Source of the DNA: Deltaproteobacteria bacterium UBA6106
GTDB taxonomy: Bacteria; Desulfobacterota; Syntrophorhabdia; Syntrophorhabdales; Syntrophorhabdaceae
DNA: 64,000 nt
Direction: 5' to 3'
NCBI GenBank assembly: GCA_002428485.1
Contig: DIWM01000045.1
Location: 161,062 to 225,061, forward strand
Part shown: positions 8,402 through 16,998 of the stretch, in pieces
Numbering within the stretch: the stretch's first letter is position 1
Layout of the letters: every line of letters begins with the position of its first letter
The notes under the pieces: model-generated
What the model saw: only the letters and a program-made list of their open reading frames with translations
What the model was told of the DNA's origin: nothing
Database searches by the model: none
Translations under genes and position numbers: made by a program

Positions 8402-9118
8402 TCAGATTACCTTGAGGAACATTCCAACCAATGCACCACCCAGCAGGGGACCCACGACCGGTATCCAGGAGTAGCTCCAATCGGAACCGCCTTTGTTGGG
8501 TATGGGTAATAAAGAATGTGCCAGACGAGGCATGAGGTCCCGCGCGGGATTGATGGCATAGCCCGTGGTGCCGCCCAGGCTCACACCTATCCCCCAGACG
8601 AGGGCTGCCACGAGAAAGGGGCCGAGACCGTGAGTTGCACCGCTGTCGGCGGCCTTGGAAAAGATCGACGCCACGCCGAGAACCAGCACTGCGGTACCCA
8701 CGATCTCGCTGATCAGGTTGGGTATGGCGCTGCGTATCGCAGGCCCGGTGGAGAAGCATGCAAGCTTGAGTCCCGGATCGGGCGTCTCCTTCCAGTGGGG
8801 ATAATAATGGAGCCAGAGAAGCATGGCGCCCAGGAAGGCCCCGATAAGCTGTGCAGGAAGATACAGGGTGATCTTGCTGTAGTCGCCCGAACTTACGGCA
8901 AAACCGAGGGTCACTGCGGGATTGATATGTGCATCAGGACTGCCGAGGGCGATGGCCGCAAAGACACCGGCCAATACAGCAAAGGCCCAGCCGGTGGCAA
9001 TGACGATCCACCCCGAGTTCTGTCCCTTAGATTTACCGAGAAGGACATTGGCTACGACGCCGTCACCCAGAAGAACAAGGACCATTGTGCCAACTAATTC
9101 ACCTAAAAATGGGGACAT
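8402..9118 (-). CDS. glpF: Glycerol facilitator / aquaglyceroporin
   Basis: A 238-residue MIP-family channel with six hydrophobic segments and two NPA boxes, HINPAVT (about residue 65) and GYAINPARDLMPR (about residue 190). The aspartate after the second NPA box (NPARD) is a mark of glycerol-conducting channels. It would admit glycerol or dihydroxyacetone for the Dha kinase encoded directly downstream. AGGAGGTAAATT precedes the ATG at 9118. It is the first gene of the operon, 174 bases downstream of the dhaR stop. Confidence 0.93.
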   Translation of the reverse strand: MSPFLGELVGTMVLVLLGDGVVANVLLGKSKGQNSGWIVIATGWAFAVLAGVFAAIALGSPDAHINPAVTLGFAVSSGDYSKITLYLPAQLIGAFLGAMLLWLHYYPHWKETPDPGLKLACFSTGPAIRSAIPNLISEIVGTAVLVLGVASIFSKAADSGATHGLGPFLVAALVWGIGVSLGGTTGYAINPARDLMPRLAHSLLPIPNKGGSDWSYSWIPVVGPLLGGALVGMFLKVI

Positions 9119-9233
9119 AACAATTTACCTCCTTTTTGTAATGCAGACTTGTCTTTGATGCCGGTATATCTTTCGTTTTTCTCCGTAGCACATCATTGAT
9201 CATGCCATTACGATAAATATGTTATCCCGTTCA

Positions 9234-9301
9234 TATCAAAACGATTCATGATTTTGTTTCACATTAGAACAGAAAAGTGACAGAACGTTTCATTATGAAA
9301 C
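9234..9301 (-). promoter_or_regulatory. Candidate regulatory region of the glpF-dhaKLM operon
   Basis: The 174-base gap between dhaR and glpF holds two palindromes: GTTTCAT-T-ATGAAAC (9287-9301, overlapping the dhaR stop codon) and the imperfect TGTTTCACATTAGAACA (9255-9271). A minus-strand TTGATA lies at 9234-9239 with only a weak -10. No TGGCAC-N5-TTGCW sigma-54 promoter was found. The palindromes are the natural candidates for DhaR binding, but this is inference. Confidence 0.4.
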
Positions 9302-11290
9302 AGAAATCTTTTTTAAGTCTTCCATTGACATCCTCGCCTCTTTCATCTTCCGCCATAGGGTCGTACGTCCGATACCAAGAAGCTGCGCGGCCTTGCCGAG
9401 GTTCCCCCGCGATGCCCGTGCTGCGTTTATGATTGCCTGCTTCTCCATTTCGGCCAGCCTTTTTACCGGTTCGCTCACGGGCCGTCCAGGTATCTTGGCA
9501 CGCCGTTGCCTGATGGCTTCAGGAAGGTCTTCCAATGCGATCGTCTTTCCCTCGCAGTGCAAGGTGACCCGTTCAAGCACTGATTCAAGCTCCGTGACAT
9601 TTCCGGGCCATGGATAATGGTGCATTGCGTCCAGTGCGGTTTTGCTGATGCTTACCTGCCGGCCGACTTGCAGGCTCAGACGTTCCAGCAAGTGCATGAC
9701 CAGAAAGTCTATATCCTCGGTACGTTCGCGCAATGGCAGGAGCTTGATCACAAAGGTGCTCAAACGATAAAAAAGGTTCGTATTAAATGTGTTTTCGGCC
9801 ACGAGCCGTTCGAGGTCAATCTCCGTCGACGCGATGACGCGAACATCCGCGGGAATAAGCCGGCTGCCGCCAAGACGGATAACCTCTCCGGACTCTATGA
9901 CACGGGCCAGGGCCGATTGGACCTCCAGGGGCAGCATCTCCACCTCGTCGAGGTAGAGCGTGCCTCCGTCCGCCAGTTCAAACTTGCTTGGCTGACCGGC
10001 GGAAGGGACGGTATTAAGCGCCCCCGCTTCAAAGCCGAGAAATTCGCCGAGAATGAGTTCACGCGGTATGGCCCTGCAATTAAGTGCAAGAAATGGTCCG
10101 CCGGCGCGTCGGCCGCTGTTGTGGATGGCCCGTGCCGCAGCGTTCTTGCTGGTCCCGGATTCACCGCTTAAGAGAACACAGCCTTTGGCGTTCGCAGCAG
10201 CAAGGACCTGCCGGCGCACGTGGCGTGCCGAGGGTCCGCGACCGACCATGTCGTCCAGCGTGAGCCTTGCCTGTGCGCCGACAAGCCGCGTTACCAGTTG
10301 ATGCACCTGTTCAATACGGCGAAGCGTTACGATAGATGTGGCGGGCTCCCTGTCCTGTTGGCGAATTATACGCAGACTGACAAGAAATTCCTGTGCCGTC
10401 CCGTTCATGACAAAACTGACCCCGACGTCGCTCAGTTCCTCGCCGCGCGAAATAGCCCGCGCCAATGTTTCGGGGAGGACAAGGTATTCCGTCAGCAGCC
10501 GGCCTTTTACGGCGTTCGGCTTCAATCCGAGGAGTTCGCCGCCGCGTTCATTGAGGTGTCTGATGGTGCCCTGCGCAGTCAACACGAGCAAACCTTCTGA
10601 CATCGTGTCCAGCGTTGCGTTTAGTTCGCTCGCCCTCGCGTTTGCTTCCCTGATGATGAGTTCTGCCTGCAACTGGTTTTCAATGGCCTTTGCCGCCGCC
10701 ACAACCATGCCCAGGGCCTGGGGACTATATTGAGGGAGCGTTCCGATCAGCCCGATGGCCCCGACAGACCGGCCTTCGGGATCGAAGATCGGCGCTGCCA
10801 CAGTAACAAGTGCATGAAAACACATAAAGAGATGCTCTGCCCCTGCCACCAGCGCCGGCAGGCTATCGATCAGCGCGATAGAGAAGGCGGTAGTACCGAT
10901 GCCATTCTCGCTGAGAAATGCCCCGATCCTGAATCCAAGATCCCGGGCATGTTGTATCGCCCGCAGATCACCCAGCATCTCCAGAACACAGGTGGTGTTG
11001 TCTACAAGCAGGAGAGAGGCATTGGAACATTCTATGTATTGGTGAATATCCTCCATAAGCGGGCAGGCTATGACGCGAAAGGTGTTGTGCTTTTTCAGCG
11101 TGTAAGATAATGCGTCGGAATTGAGATAGGTCCATTGGGGTTTGCCGCGGGGATTGAGGAGAAAGCCACATCGGCGCCATGATATCGCTACCAGAGGATC
11201 GATGTTCCGGGCTATCTGTCTCTTTGAAACGAGCCGCTCCCATGCCTTCTTCAGTTGCGCCGTGTCAGATATGTCTTTCGATGGCTGCAT
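9293..11290 (-). CDS. dhaR: DhaR-type enhancer-binding-protein-like regulator lacking GAFTGA
   Basis: A 665-residue regulator. The order is an N-terminal GAF-like region (about 60-210), a PAS domain (about 225-330, GTIRHLNERGGELLGL), an AAA+ sigma-54-type domain (about 350-580), and a C-terminal Fis-type helix-turn-helix (ASRGNLGKAAQLLGIGRTTLWRKM). The family places this with DhaR, which senses DhaK/DhaL and switches on the kinase operon. The AAA+ domain is degenerate: Walker A reads GESGTSKN, and the place of GAFTGA reads GALNTV. Walker B (GGTLYLDEVEML) is kept. Loss of GAFTGA means it probably cannot activate sigma-54 polymerase; E. coli DhaR is reported to act at a sigma-70 promoter. It lies directly upstream of glpF on the same strand. 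Confidence 0.88.
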   Translation of the reverse strand: MQPSKDISDTAQLKKAWERLVSKRQIARNIDPLVAISWRRCGFLLNPRGKPQWTYLNSDALSYTLKKHNTFRVIACPLMEDIHQYIECSNASLLLVDNTTCVLEMLGDLRAIQHARDLGFRIGAFLSENGIGTTAFSIALIDSLPALVAGAEHLFMCFHALVTVAAPIFDPEGRSVGAIGLIGTLPQYSPQALGMVVAAAKAIENQLQAELIIREANARASELNATLDTMSEGLLVLTAQGTIRHLNERGGELLGLKPNAVKGRLLTEYLVLPETLARAISRGEELSDVGVSFVMNGTAQEFLVSLRIIRQQDREPATSIVTLRRIEQVHQLVTRLVGAQARLTLDDMVGRGPSARHVRRQVLAAANAKGCVLLSGESGTSKNAAARAIHNSGRRAGGPFLALNCRAIPRELILGEFLGFEAGALNTVPSAGQPSKFELADGGTLYLDEVEMLPLEVQSALARVIESGEVIRLGGSRLIPADVRVIASTEIDLERLVAENTFNTNLFYRLSTFVIKLLPLRERTEDIDFLVMHLLERLSLQVGRQVSISKTALDAMHHYPWPGNVTELESVLERVTLHCEGKTIALEDLPEAIRQRRAKIPGRPVSEPVKRLAEMEKQAIINAARASRGNLGKAAQLLGIGRTTLWRKMKEARMSMEDLKKISVS

Positions 11291-11529
11291 AATGATTGAT
11301 TATATTGGTTCACTTCATACCGTGGAATAACAAAGTGCCCAATCGGCCATTATTTTTGACGAATCTGGCATAAAGAGGTGAGGGGGAAACGAAAATCGCG
11401 AAACGGGAGGCGCGGGGAACAAGGAAAACGGCTCATAGTTCATAGCGAGCCGGCACGCTGTCAAGCGACACAAGAAGTTAATCGCTGATTGTTAGTTTCC
11501 CGAATTCAAAATAAAATTGCAAAAACTAA

Positions 11530-11558
11530 TTGAACCTCTGCGAGATAATAGTTACAAT
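11530..11558 (+). promoter_or_regulatory. Promoter of the mla operon
   Basis: TTGAAC (11530-11535) and TACAAT (11553-11558) are spaced by 17 bases, about 55 bases before the mlaE start. The rest of the 323-base gap 11291-11613 holds only a short GGCTCATAG...CGAGCC palindrome near 11430 and AT-rich sequence. Confidence 0.65.
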
Positions 11559-11613
11559 ATCTCTTATATTTTAGCTGTAGTCCGGCTATATAAAGTGAGG
11601 TGAAGAGACGGAA

Positions 11614-12432
11614 TTGGAAGGTACAGGCTCGCCACGGCAGAATAATCCTTTAGCGCTTCTTTTCCCTGCCACGGGCAGGTGGGCTATACGCCTCGTCGGT
11701 GATCTGGGCGCAATAGCCATCTTCTTTTTCCTTGCCTTTGTCAATATCTTCAAGCGCAAGCAGCTTCACGAGATCGTAAGGCAGGTCTATTATATCGGCG
11801 CCAGATCCTCCCTGATCGTCATGCTCGTAGGCCTTTTTACCGGCATGGTCCTGGGGCTTCAGCTTTTCTATACGCTGGTAAAATTCGGCTCTGTCGGCGC
11901 CCTCGGCTCTGCCGTGTCCCTTTCCCTCATCAGGGAACTGGGGCCTGTTCTCACCGCAATTATGATTACCGCGCGGGCCGGCTCCGCCATGACCGCGGAG
12001 ATAGGGATCCTCCGCATCTCCGAACAGATCGACGCGCTCTATTCCATGCGGATCGATCCGGTTCGTTATCTCATCAGCCCGAGGATTGCTGCCTCGATCA
12101 TCAGCTTTCCGCTGCTCACCGCCTTCTTTGACCTCATCGGGATAATCGGGGGCTATATTACCGGAGTGGTCCTGCTGGGGACAAATGCCGGCACATACTT
12201 CTACCGGGTACAGTCTTCTATTGATATGATAGACGTCAGGGGAGGCTTTATAAAGTCCCTGGTCTTCGCCGTCATCGTGTCATGTATCTGCTGCTTCCAG
12301 GGCTATTTCTGTCATATGCGGTCTGACGGCTACGGCGCGAAGGCCGTCGGTCTTTCAACCATCTCCGCCGTCGTTCTTTCCTGTGTTTTTATCCTTGTCG
12401 CCGATTATGCAGTAACATCATTCCTCATGTAG
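11614..12432 (+). CDS. mlaE: MlaE-type phospholipid ABC transporter permease
   Basis: A 272-residue member of the MlaE/YrbE permease family, with five or six hydrophobic segments and the family signature LVGLFTGMVLGLQLF followed by RELGPVLTAIMITARAGSAMTAEIG. It would form the inner-membrane channel of a phospholipid transporter linking inner and outer membranes. The start is TTG at 11614 with GAGGTG about 11 bases upstream. First gene of the five-gene cluster mlaE-F-D-C-A; only 8 bases separate it from mlaF. Confidence 0.93.
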   Translation: MEGTGSPRQNNPLALLFPATGRWAIRLVGDLGAIAIFFFLAFVNIFKRKQLHEIVRQVYYIGARSSLIVMLVGLFTGMVLGLQLFYTLVKFGSVGALGSAVSLSLIRELGPVLTAIMITARAGSAMTAEIGILRISEQIDALYSMRIDPVRYLISPRIAASIISFPLLTAFFDLIGIIGGYITGVVLLGTNAGTYFYRVQSSIDMIDVRGGFIKSLVFAVIVSCICCFQGYFCHMRSDGYGAKAVGLSTISAVVLSCVFILVADYAVTSFLM

Positions 12433-12440
12433 GACGAGTT

Positions 12441-13694
12441 ATGGAAACAATGCCGTTAATAGAATTTCAAAATGTAACAAAGCGATTCGGCGACAAAACC
12501 GTGCTGGACAACCTCAACGTCAAGATATACGAAAACCAGATCACAACGATCATCGGGAAGAGCGGTACGGGGAAGAGCGTACTCCTGAAGCACATCATCG
12601 GCCTCCTCAAGCCCGACGAAGGCACCATCCTTTTTCAGGGAAAACCCGTAAACGCAATGAAAAAGGGCGAATGGGAAAAATACAGGAGCACCATCGCCTA
12701 TCTTTTTCAGAACAATGCCCTTCTTGACTCGATGACGGTCTTCGAAAATGTTGCATTTCCCTTACAGCAGACCACAAATCTCAGCAAGAAAGAGATAGAA
12801 AAAAAGGCGCTGAAGAGGATCGAAGACCTTGAGCTTACCGAGGCCATAGACAAATACCCTTCGGAGCTCTCGGGCGGAATGCAGAAAAGGGTAGCCCTGG
12901 CTCGGGCGCTCGTTGAAGACCCGAAGATCGTCCTCTTTGACGAGCCGACCACGGGGCAGGACCCGATCCGGAAAAATATGATCCTGAGCATGATCACCCA
13001 CTACAGGCGAAAATTCGGGTTCACCGCCGTCATGATCAGCCACGACATTCCGGACGTCTTTTTTATATCGGACAGGATCATCATCCTCTGGGAGGGACGC
13101 GTAGGCTTCCAGGGGTCCTATGAAGAGGCAACTACAACAAAGATCCCGCTCATCGACGAATTCCTGCGCAGCCTCGACGGATTCCAGGACGAACTGACCG
13201 GTCTGCTTTCCAGGGAGGCATTCAGGATACACTACGCGACAATGCTGGGCGGCCCCGCGAAATCCGTGGCGATCTCAGCCGCGGTGCTGAACGTTCGCCT
13301 CAACATACTGCAGGATGCCCTTGGGCCGCAGCCCGCCGTGGAGGTCTTGAAAGCCCTCGGTGAATATACGAACAGCCACTTCAACGCCATTGGAGGATTT
13401 TCGGCGCGCTACAGCAGGGATCAGATCCTCACCATATTCCCGCACACGTCCGTTGAAGAAGCAAAGGAGCTGGTGGCGCGTTTTGCCCGGAAACTGCAGC
13501 AGGGGGTCCTTGATAATATAAACGGTATGGCGCTGGCGAAAATAGATGCAAAAGAAAGCTTCGACATTTACATCAGGGCCGGTGTCACAGAGGTCTTGCC
13601 GAATGACAAGATCGAGCAGATCATCGAGAGGGCCGAGGCAAACCAGGAGATCATCGCAACTCACCGGTGCAATTGCGAAGGGAGCGTACAATGA
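12441..13694 (+). CDS. mlaF: MlaF-type ABC ATPase fused to a degenerate GGDEF-like domain
   Basis: Residues 1-245 are a normal MlaF ATPase: Walker A GKSGTGKS (39-46), signature LSGGMQKR (143-150), Walker B IVLFDEPT (163-170), and the switch histidine in ISHD. Typical MlaF proteins end near residue 270. Here about 170 more residues follow, and they align by eye with a GGDEF domain: DELTGLLSREAF (250-261) for the DxLTGLxNRxxF start, ARYSRDQILTIFP (322-334) in place of RYGGDEFxxxLP, then TSVEEAKELVARF and AGVTEVLPNDKIEQIIERAEA. The GGDEF residues are lost, so diguanylate cyclase activity is not expected. A regulatory or nucleotide-sensing role is inference. The stop overlaps the mlaD start (ATGA). 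Confidence 0.9.
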   Translation: METMPLIEFQNVTKRFGDKTVLDNLNVKIYENQITTIIGKSGTGKSVLLKHIIGLLKPDEGTILFQGKPVNAMKKGEWEKYRSTIAYLFQNNALLDSMTVFENVAFPLQQTTNLSKKEIEKKALKRIEDLELTEAIDKYPSELSGGMQKRVALARALVEDPKIVLFDEPTTGQDPIRKNMILSMITHYRRKFGFTAVMISHDIPDVFFISDRIIILWEGRVGFQGSYEEATTTKIPLIDEFLRSLDGFQDELTGLLSREAFRIHYATMLGGPAKSVAISAAVLNVRLNILQDALGPQPAVEVLKALGEYTNSHFNAIGGFSARYSRDQILTIFPHTSVEEAKELVARFARKLQQGVLDNINGMALAKIDAKESFDIYIRAGVTEVLPNDKIEQIIERAEANQEIIATHRCNCEGSVQ

Positions 13695-14164
13695 AAAAGT
13701 ATTCTATGGAAACAGCGGTAGGTGTTTTCGTTTTAATCGGTCTTATATGCATTGGATATATGACCGTGAAGCTCGGCAAGGTCTCGTTGTTCGGGGAAGA
13801 CACATACACGCTTCAAGCGCGGTTCGCATCAGTCTCGGGACTCAGGACCGGCAGCTCGGTCGAGATATACGGCATTGAGGTAGGCAGCGTAACAAGCCTT
13901 GGCATAGACGCAGAGAGGCAGATGGGCATGGTTACGATGAAGGTTAACAAAGGTGTAGCCGTATACGATGATGCGGCGGCAACCATTAAGACCGCAGGTC
14001 TCATCGGCGATAAATTTGTAAGGATCGACCCGGGCGGATCAGGCGAACTGCTCAAACCGGGCGGAACGATCACACAGACCACCGTGCCGTCAGACATCGA
14101 GGACCTGATAGGTAAATACGCTTTTGGCGACGTAAAGAAAGAACCGGAGAAATCCGACAAGTAA
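13691..14164 (+). CDS. mlaD: MlaD-type MCE substrate-binding protein
   Basis: A 157-residue MCE protein: one N-terminal membrane anchor (VGVFVLIGLICIGYMTV), then the MCE domain with the LRTGSSVEIYGIEVGSV and GLIGDKFVRIDPG motifs. Such proteins form hexameric rings in the periplasm that pass lipids through a central pore. ATG at 13691 overlaps the mlaF stop by four bases, showing translational coupling; an upstream ATG-like extension to 13667 is rejected. The C-terminus is short and lysine/glutamate-rich. Confidence 0.93.
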   Translation: MKKYSMETAVGVFVLIGLICIGYMTVKLGKVSLFGEDTYTLQARFASVSGLRTGSSVEIYGIEVGSVTSLGIDAERQMGMVTMKVNKGVAVYDDAAATIKTAGLIGDKFVRIDPGGSGELLKPGGTITQTTVPSDIEDLIGKYAFGDVKKEPEKSDK

Positions 14165-14179
14165 CAAGGGAGAACGGTT

Positions 14180-14773
14180 ATGAAAAAATGGATTGCTTCA
14201 GCAGCGCTGCTTATCTTTACAATGGTCCCGCTGTTCGCTTCTGCAGGCGTTGCGCTTGATACGATCAATTCAAATGTGAGCAGCGTACTCGATGTCATGC
14301 GGGACCCAAAGCTCAAAGGCGAAGCGGGCAAGAAGGTAAAAGAACAGAAGATCATAGACGCCGCCGAAAAACTCTTCGATTTCGTGGAGCTTTCGAAGAG
14401 GACCCTGGGGCTTAACTGGAACAAGCTCACACCTGAACAGCGCAAGGAATTTGTCGATCTCTACAAGACGATCCTCAAGGATGCCTACATCGATAAGCTT
14501 ACGGCCTACACAGATGAGAAGATCAACTATACCAAAGAGGTGCCTCTTTCGGAAACCACCGTAGAGGTCCAAAGCATCGTCACCACAAAAAAGGCCGACG
14601 TGCCCATTTATTACCGGGTTATCAAAAAGGACGGGGGGTGGAAGGTGTTCGATGTGATCGTCGAGGGGGTAAGCCTTATCAGCAACTACCGTACCCAGTT
14701 CAGGGAGATACTCGGGAACAACCCGCCGTCAAAGCTGCTCGACACCCTCCGCAAAAAGGTAGGTAAAAAATGA
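14180..14773 (+). CDS. mlaC: MlaC-type periplasmic lipid shuttle
   Basis: A 197-residue secreted protein with a Sec signal peptide (MKKWIASAALLIFTMVPLFASAG) and the MlaC/Ttg2D fold pattern: NWNKLTPEQRKEFVDLYKTIL, YTKEVPLSETTVEV, PIYYRVIKKDGGWKVFDVIVEGVSLISNYR, and REILGNNPPSKLLDTL. It carries phospholipid between the outer-membrane MlaA complex and the inner-membrane MlaFED complex. Start supported by GGGAGAACGGTT. Its stop codon overlaps the mlaA start by four bases. Confidence 0.93.
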   Translation: MKKWIASAALLIFTMVPLFASAGVALDTINSNVSSVLDVMRDPKLKGEAGKKVKEQKIIDAAEKLFDFVELSKRTLGLNWNKLTPEQRKEFVDLYKTILKDAYIDKLTAYTDEKINYTKEVPLSETTVEVQSIVTTKKADVPIYYRVIKKDGGWKVFDVIVEGVSLISNYRTQFREILGNNPPSKLLDTLRKKVGKK

Positions 14774-15582
14774 GCTGCCGGGAAAACAGATATTTTTCAG
14801 GATCGATGGTATTCCTGGCGCTCCTCTTCTCCCTGTTTCTCACCTTTGCCCCGGTACAGGGGGTTGCCGTGGCACAGGAAAGACCGCCTGATGAATACGG
14901 CGACGTTACCGAAGAGGTGGCCGCCTCAGCCGAAGGGACTGCCATCGCCGACCCCATCGAGCCATGGAACAGGGCCATGTACCATTTCAACGACAAGCTT
15001 TACTTCTGGCTCCTTAAGCCCGTGGGGCAGGGTTACAAATTCGCTATACCGGAGTCTTTCAGGATAATATTCAGCAACTTCTACGAGAACTTAATGATGC
15101 CCGTCCGCTTCGTGAACAACCTGCTCCAGGGAAGGCCCGATTACGCCGGGCGCGAGTTGGTCCGCTTCGTCATCAACTCCACCATGGGTGTTGCCGGGTT
15201 CCGGGACGTTGCAAAGGATGGGTTCGGAATTACGGGCCGCAAAGCAGATCTCGGCCAGACGCTCGGCAAGTACGGCATAGGCTCCGGGTTCTATATCGTG
15301 TGGCCCGTCCTCGGCCCTTCCAACCCCCGGGACACCGTCGGGCTGGTCGGGGACCATTTTCTGAGGCCTCCCACCTATCTCAGCTCGGATCTGTTAGACC
15401 CCGAAACGATAGCCCTTAATGTCCATGAAAAGGTCAACAACCTTTCCTTCCGCATCGGGGACTATGAAATAATGAAAGAGGCAGCCATCGACCCATACAT
15501 CGCTATGCGCGACGCCTATGTCCAGTACCGCAAGAAGTTGATCGAGCAAAACGGCTCGGAACCGGCGAAACAAGAGGAATAA
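14770..15582 (+). CDS. mlaA: MlaA/VacJ family outer-membrane lipid protein
   Basis: A 270-residue MlaA homologue: DPIEPWNRAMYHFNDKLYFWLLKPV, RIIFSNFYENLMMPVRFVNNLLQG, RFVINSTMGVAGFRD, GQTLGKYGIGSGFYIVWPVLGPSNPRD. MlaA takes phospholipids from the outer leaflet of the outer membrane and hands them to MlaC. The start (ATG, overlapping mlaC by four bases) gives an N-terminus with a hydrophobic stretch (residues 13-34) ending PVQGVAVAQ, but no cysteine follows it, so the usual lipobox is missing and the protein may be secreted unlipidated. An internal ATG at 14806 is an alternative start. Last gene of the operon. Confidence 0.92.
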   Translation: MSCRENRYFSGSMVFLALLFSLFLTFAPVQGVAVAQERPPDEYGDVTEEVAASAEGTAIADPIEPWNRAMYHFNDKLYFWLLKPVGQGYKFAIPESFRIIFSNFYENLMMPVRFVNNLLQGRPDYAGRELVRFVINSTMGVAGFRDVAKDGFGITGRKADLGQTLGKYGIGSGFYIVWPVLGPSNPRDTVGLVGDHFLRPPTYLSSDLLDPETIALNVHEKVNNLSFRIGDYEIMKEAAIDPYIAMRDAYVQYRKKLIEQNGSEPAKQEE

Positions 15583-15585
15583 AGC

Positions 15586-15794
15586 TCATAGCTGATAGCT
15601 CATGGCGGAACACCCGTGAGGCTTAAGGGGATTACTACCGCACAGAAAACCGTATATCGTAGTTCGTATATCGTATATCGCAATGCAAAGAAGACCGTCC
15701 GGCGTTGGGCGATAAAGGCGGCTCATGGCTCATAGCAACAGCAAGGATCGAGTAGGCAGTAATGAATTTTCCTATCAGCTATGAGCTATGAGCC
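15586..15794. repeat. Composite intergenic repeat between convergent genes
   Basis: Three repeat types lie side by side. First, GCTCATAGCTGATAGCTCATGG near 15586 (part of the GCTCATAGC family). Second, the 32-base TATATCG repeat at 15649-15680, identical to the copy at 27675-27706. Third, an inverted pair with arms 15720-15736 and 15778-15794 (17 bp, one mismatch) starting GGCTCATGGCTCATAGC. A very similar pair with a matching CAACAGCAAG segment occurs at 31154-31285. They fill the gap between mlaA and the convergent hydrolase gene and may form an RNA hairpin in both transcripts. Confidence 0.75.
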
Positions 15795-15804
15795 GGTTCA
15801 TTCG

Positions 15805-16509
15805 TTATTCTTTCTTTAAGATAATGACCTCGATCTTTCCTTTCAGGCCTTCGGCGAACCCGTTGGCGTCCGATTCTGTCCCCACTATGGCGCCGTAATG
15901 CATCGGGATAGCGATGTCCGGCTTTATGTCGAGGGCAGCCCTGACCGCTTCCTCTGCGGTCATTACGTATGTTCCGGAGACAGGGAGGAGCGCTATGTTG
16001 ACGTTCTTGAACCCCTTCATCTCCGGGATATGGTCGGTATCGCCGGCAAAATATATCCTCTGTCCTTTTACCGTAAAGATGTACCCCACCCCATCGGCTG
16101 CCTTCGGATGGAACTCCTTATTCACATTGTATGCCGGCACCACTTCTATTGCGATGCCGCCGACGTTGATCGTGTCGCCCCTTTTGACGACCCTTACATT
16201 GCCTGCAAGCCCCTTCGCACATGAAGGCGGCGTGACGATCACCGTGTTTGCTCCCTGGATCGCCTTTATGTCCTTCTCCGAGCAATGGTCAAAGTGGTCG
16301 TGGCTGATGAGGATGATATCTGCCGTATCCTTCCCTTTTATCTTGAAAGGGTCCGTATAGATGACCTTCTCTCCCAGTATCCTGAAGGTATCGTGGCCCA
16401 GCCAGTGTATTTCTTTTGCGACGGCCTGCGCTGCCTTTACCTCCGCACTGACCGTACCTGCAAAAAGAACAATGCCTGCGACGAGAAACAATAAGACCGA
16501 TTTCTTCAT
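15805..16509 (-). CDS. Exported UlaG-like metallo-beta-lactamase-fold hydrolase
   Basis: A 234-residue protein with a Sec signal peptide (VLLFLVAGIVLFAGTVSA) and a beta-lactamase metal-binding fold: ISHDHFDHCSE (HxHxDH motif), then YFAGDTDH and the late IPMHYGAI histidine. It belongs to the UPF0173/UlaG-like group of metal-dependent hydrolases; the substrate is unknown. Family members are usually cytoplasmic, so the signal peptide is noteworthy. AACCGGAGGTGCACT precedes the ATG. It ends 11 bases from the repeat cluster behind mlaA. Confidence 0.85.
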   Translation of the reverse strand: MKKSVLLFLVAGIVLFAGTVSAEVKAAQAVAKEIHWLGHDTFRILGEKVIYTDPFKIKGKDTADIILISHDHFDHCSEKDIKAIQGANTVIVTPPSCAKGLAGNVRVVKRGDTINVGGIAIEVVPAYNVNKEFHPKAADGVGYIFTVKGQRIYFAGDTDHIPEMKGFKNVNIALLPVSGTYVMTAEEAVRAALDIKPDIAIPMHYGAIVGTESDANGFAEGLKGKIEVIILKKE

Positions 16510-16589
16510 AGTGCACCTCCGGTTTTTATATTAATAGGGATCAGCAGCATAAGTACATCCCGAATCTTGAGCATTAAATATTCAACCAA

Positions 16590-16730
16590 GCACGAAATAC
16601 TAATATCTAAACTCGAAACAATATCAAAATTCAAATATCAAATATTCCAAACAGACACATGCTTGCGTTTTGAATTTTGAACATTTGAATTTGTTTAGTG
16701 CTTCGATATTAGTATTTAGGATTTGTCGCA
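16590..16730. repeat. AT-rich imperfect inverted repeat
   Basis: The left arm contains GCACGAAATACTAATATC and AAAATTCAAATATC; the right arm, read on the other strand, contains AAATACTAATATCGAAGCAC and CAAATTCAAATG. The two arms are related but imperfect. Together they fill most of the 300-base gap 16510-16809, which has no gene. Similar AT-rich ATTCAAAT / TAATATC sequences recur in many environmental genomes as intergenic repeats (from memory; not checked). Confidence 0.5.
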
Positions 16731-16809
16731 AAAAATATTATGATTGAAAATCACCTGCCGATATGACACAATCAGGCGAAAGAAGTCAAGCAGGGGAGGT
16801 TGAAGGCCG

Positions 16810-16998
16810 ATGATCAGAAGCATTATATGGATTTATATCTTTGGCGGCGTATTCTCTTCGGCAATATTCCTGAGAGAAGGATACCAGGATCTTGCGAACC
16901 TGACTGTCGGCATTCTCCTGCTCGTATCCGCCCTCGTCGTATACAACAAGCGCAGTGAGATAGAGAACTGGATCAACGGCAAGGACAAGAAAGGTTAG
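16810..16998 (+). CDS. Small two-segment membrane protein, unknown function
   Basis: 62 residues: a hydrophobic segment IIWIYIFGGVFSSAIFL (5-21), a short polar link, a second segment LTVGILLLVSALVVY (31-45), then a charged tail. No family is recognised. GGGGAGG lies 10 bases before the ATG. It ends tail-to-tail with the antitoxin gene, overlapping by four bases. Confidence 0.45.
   Translation: MIRSIIWIYIFGGVFSSAIFLREGYQDLANLTVGILLLVSALVVYNKRSEIENWINGKDKKG

Noticed and set aside
9119..9292. Sigma-54 promoter upstream of glpF
   Set aside because: No TGGCAC-N5-TTGCW match on the minus strand, and the local regulator lacks GAFTGA.
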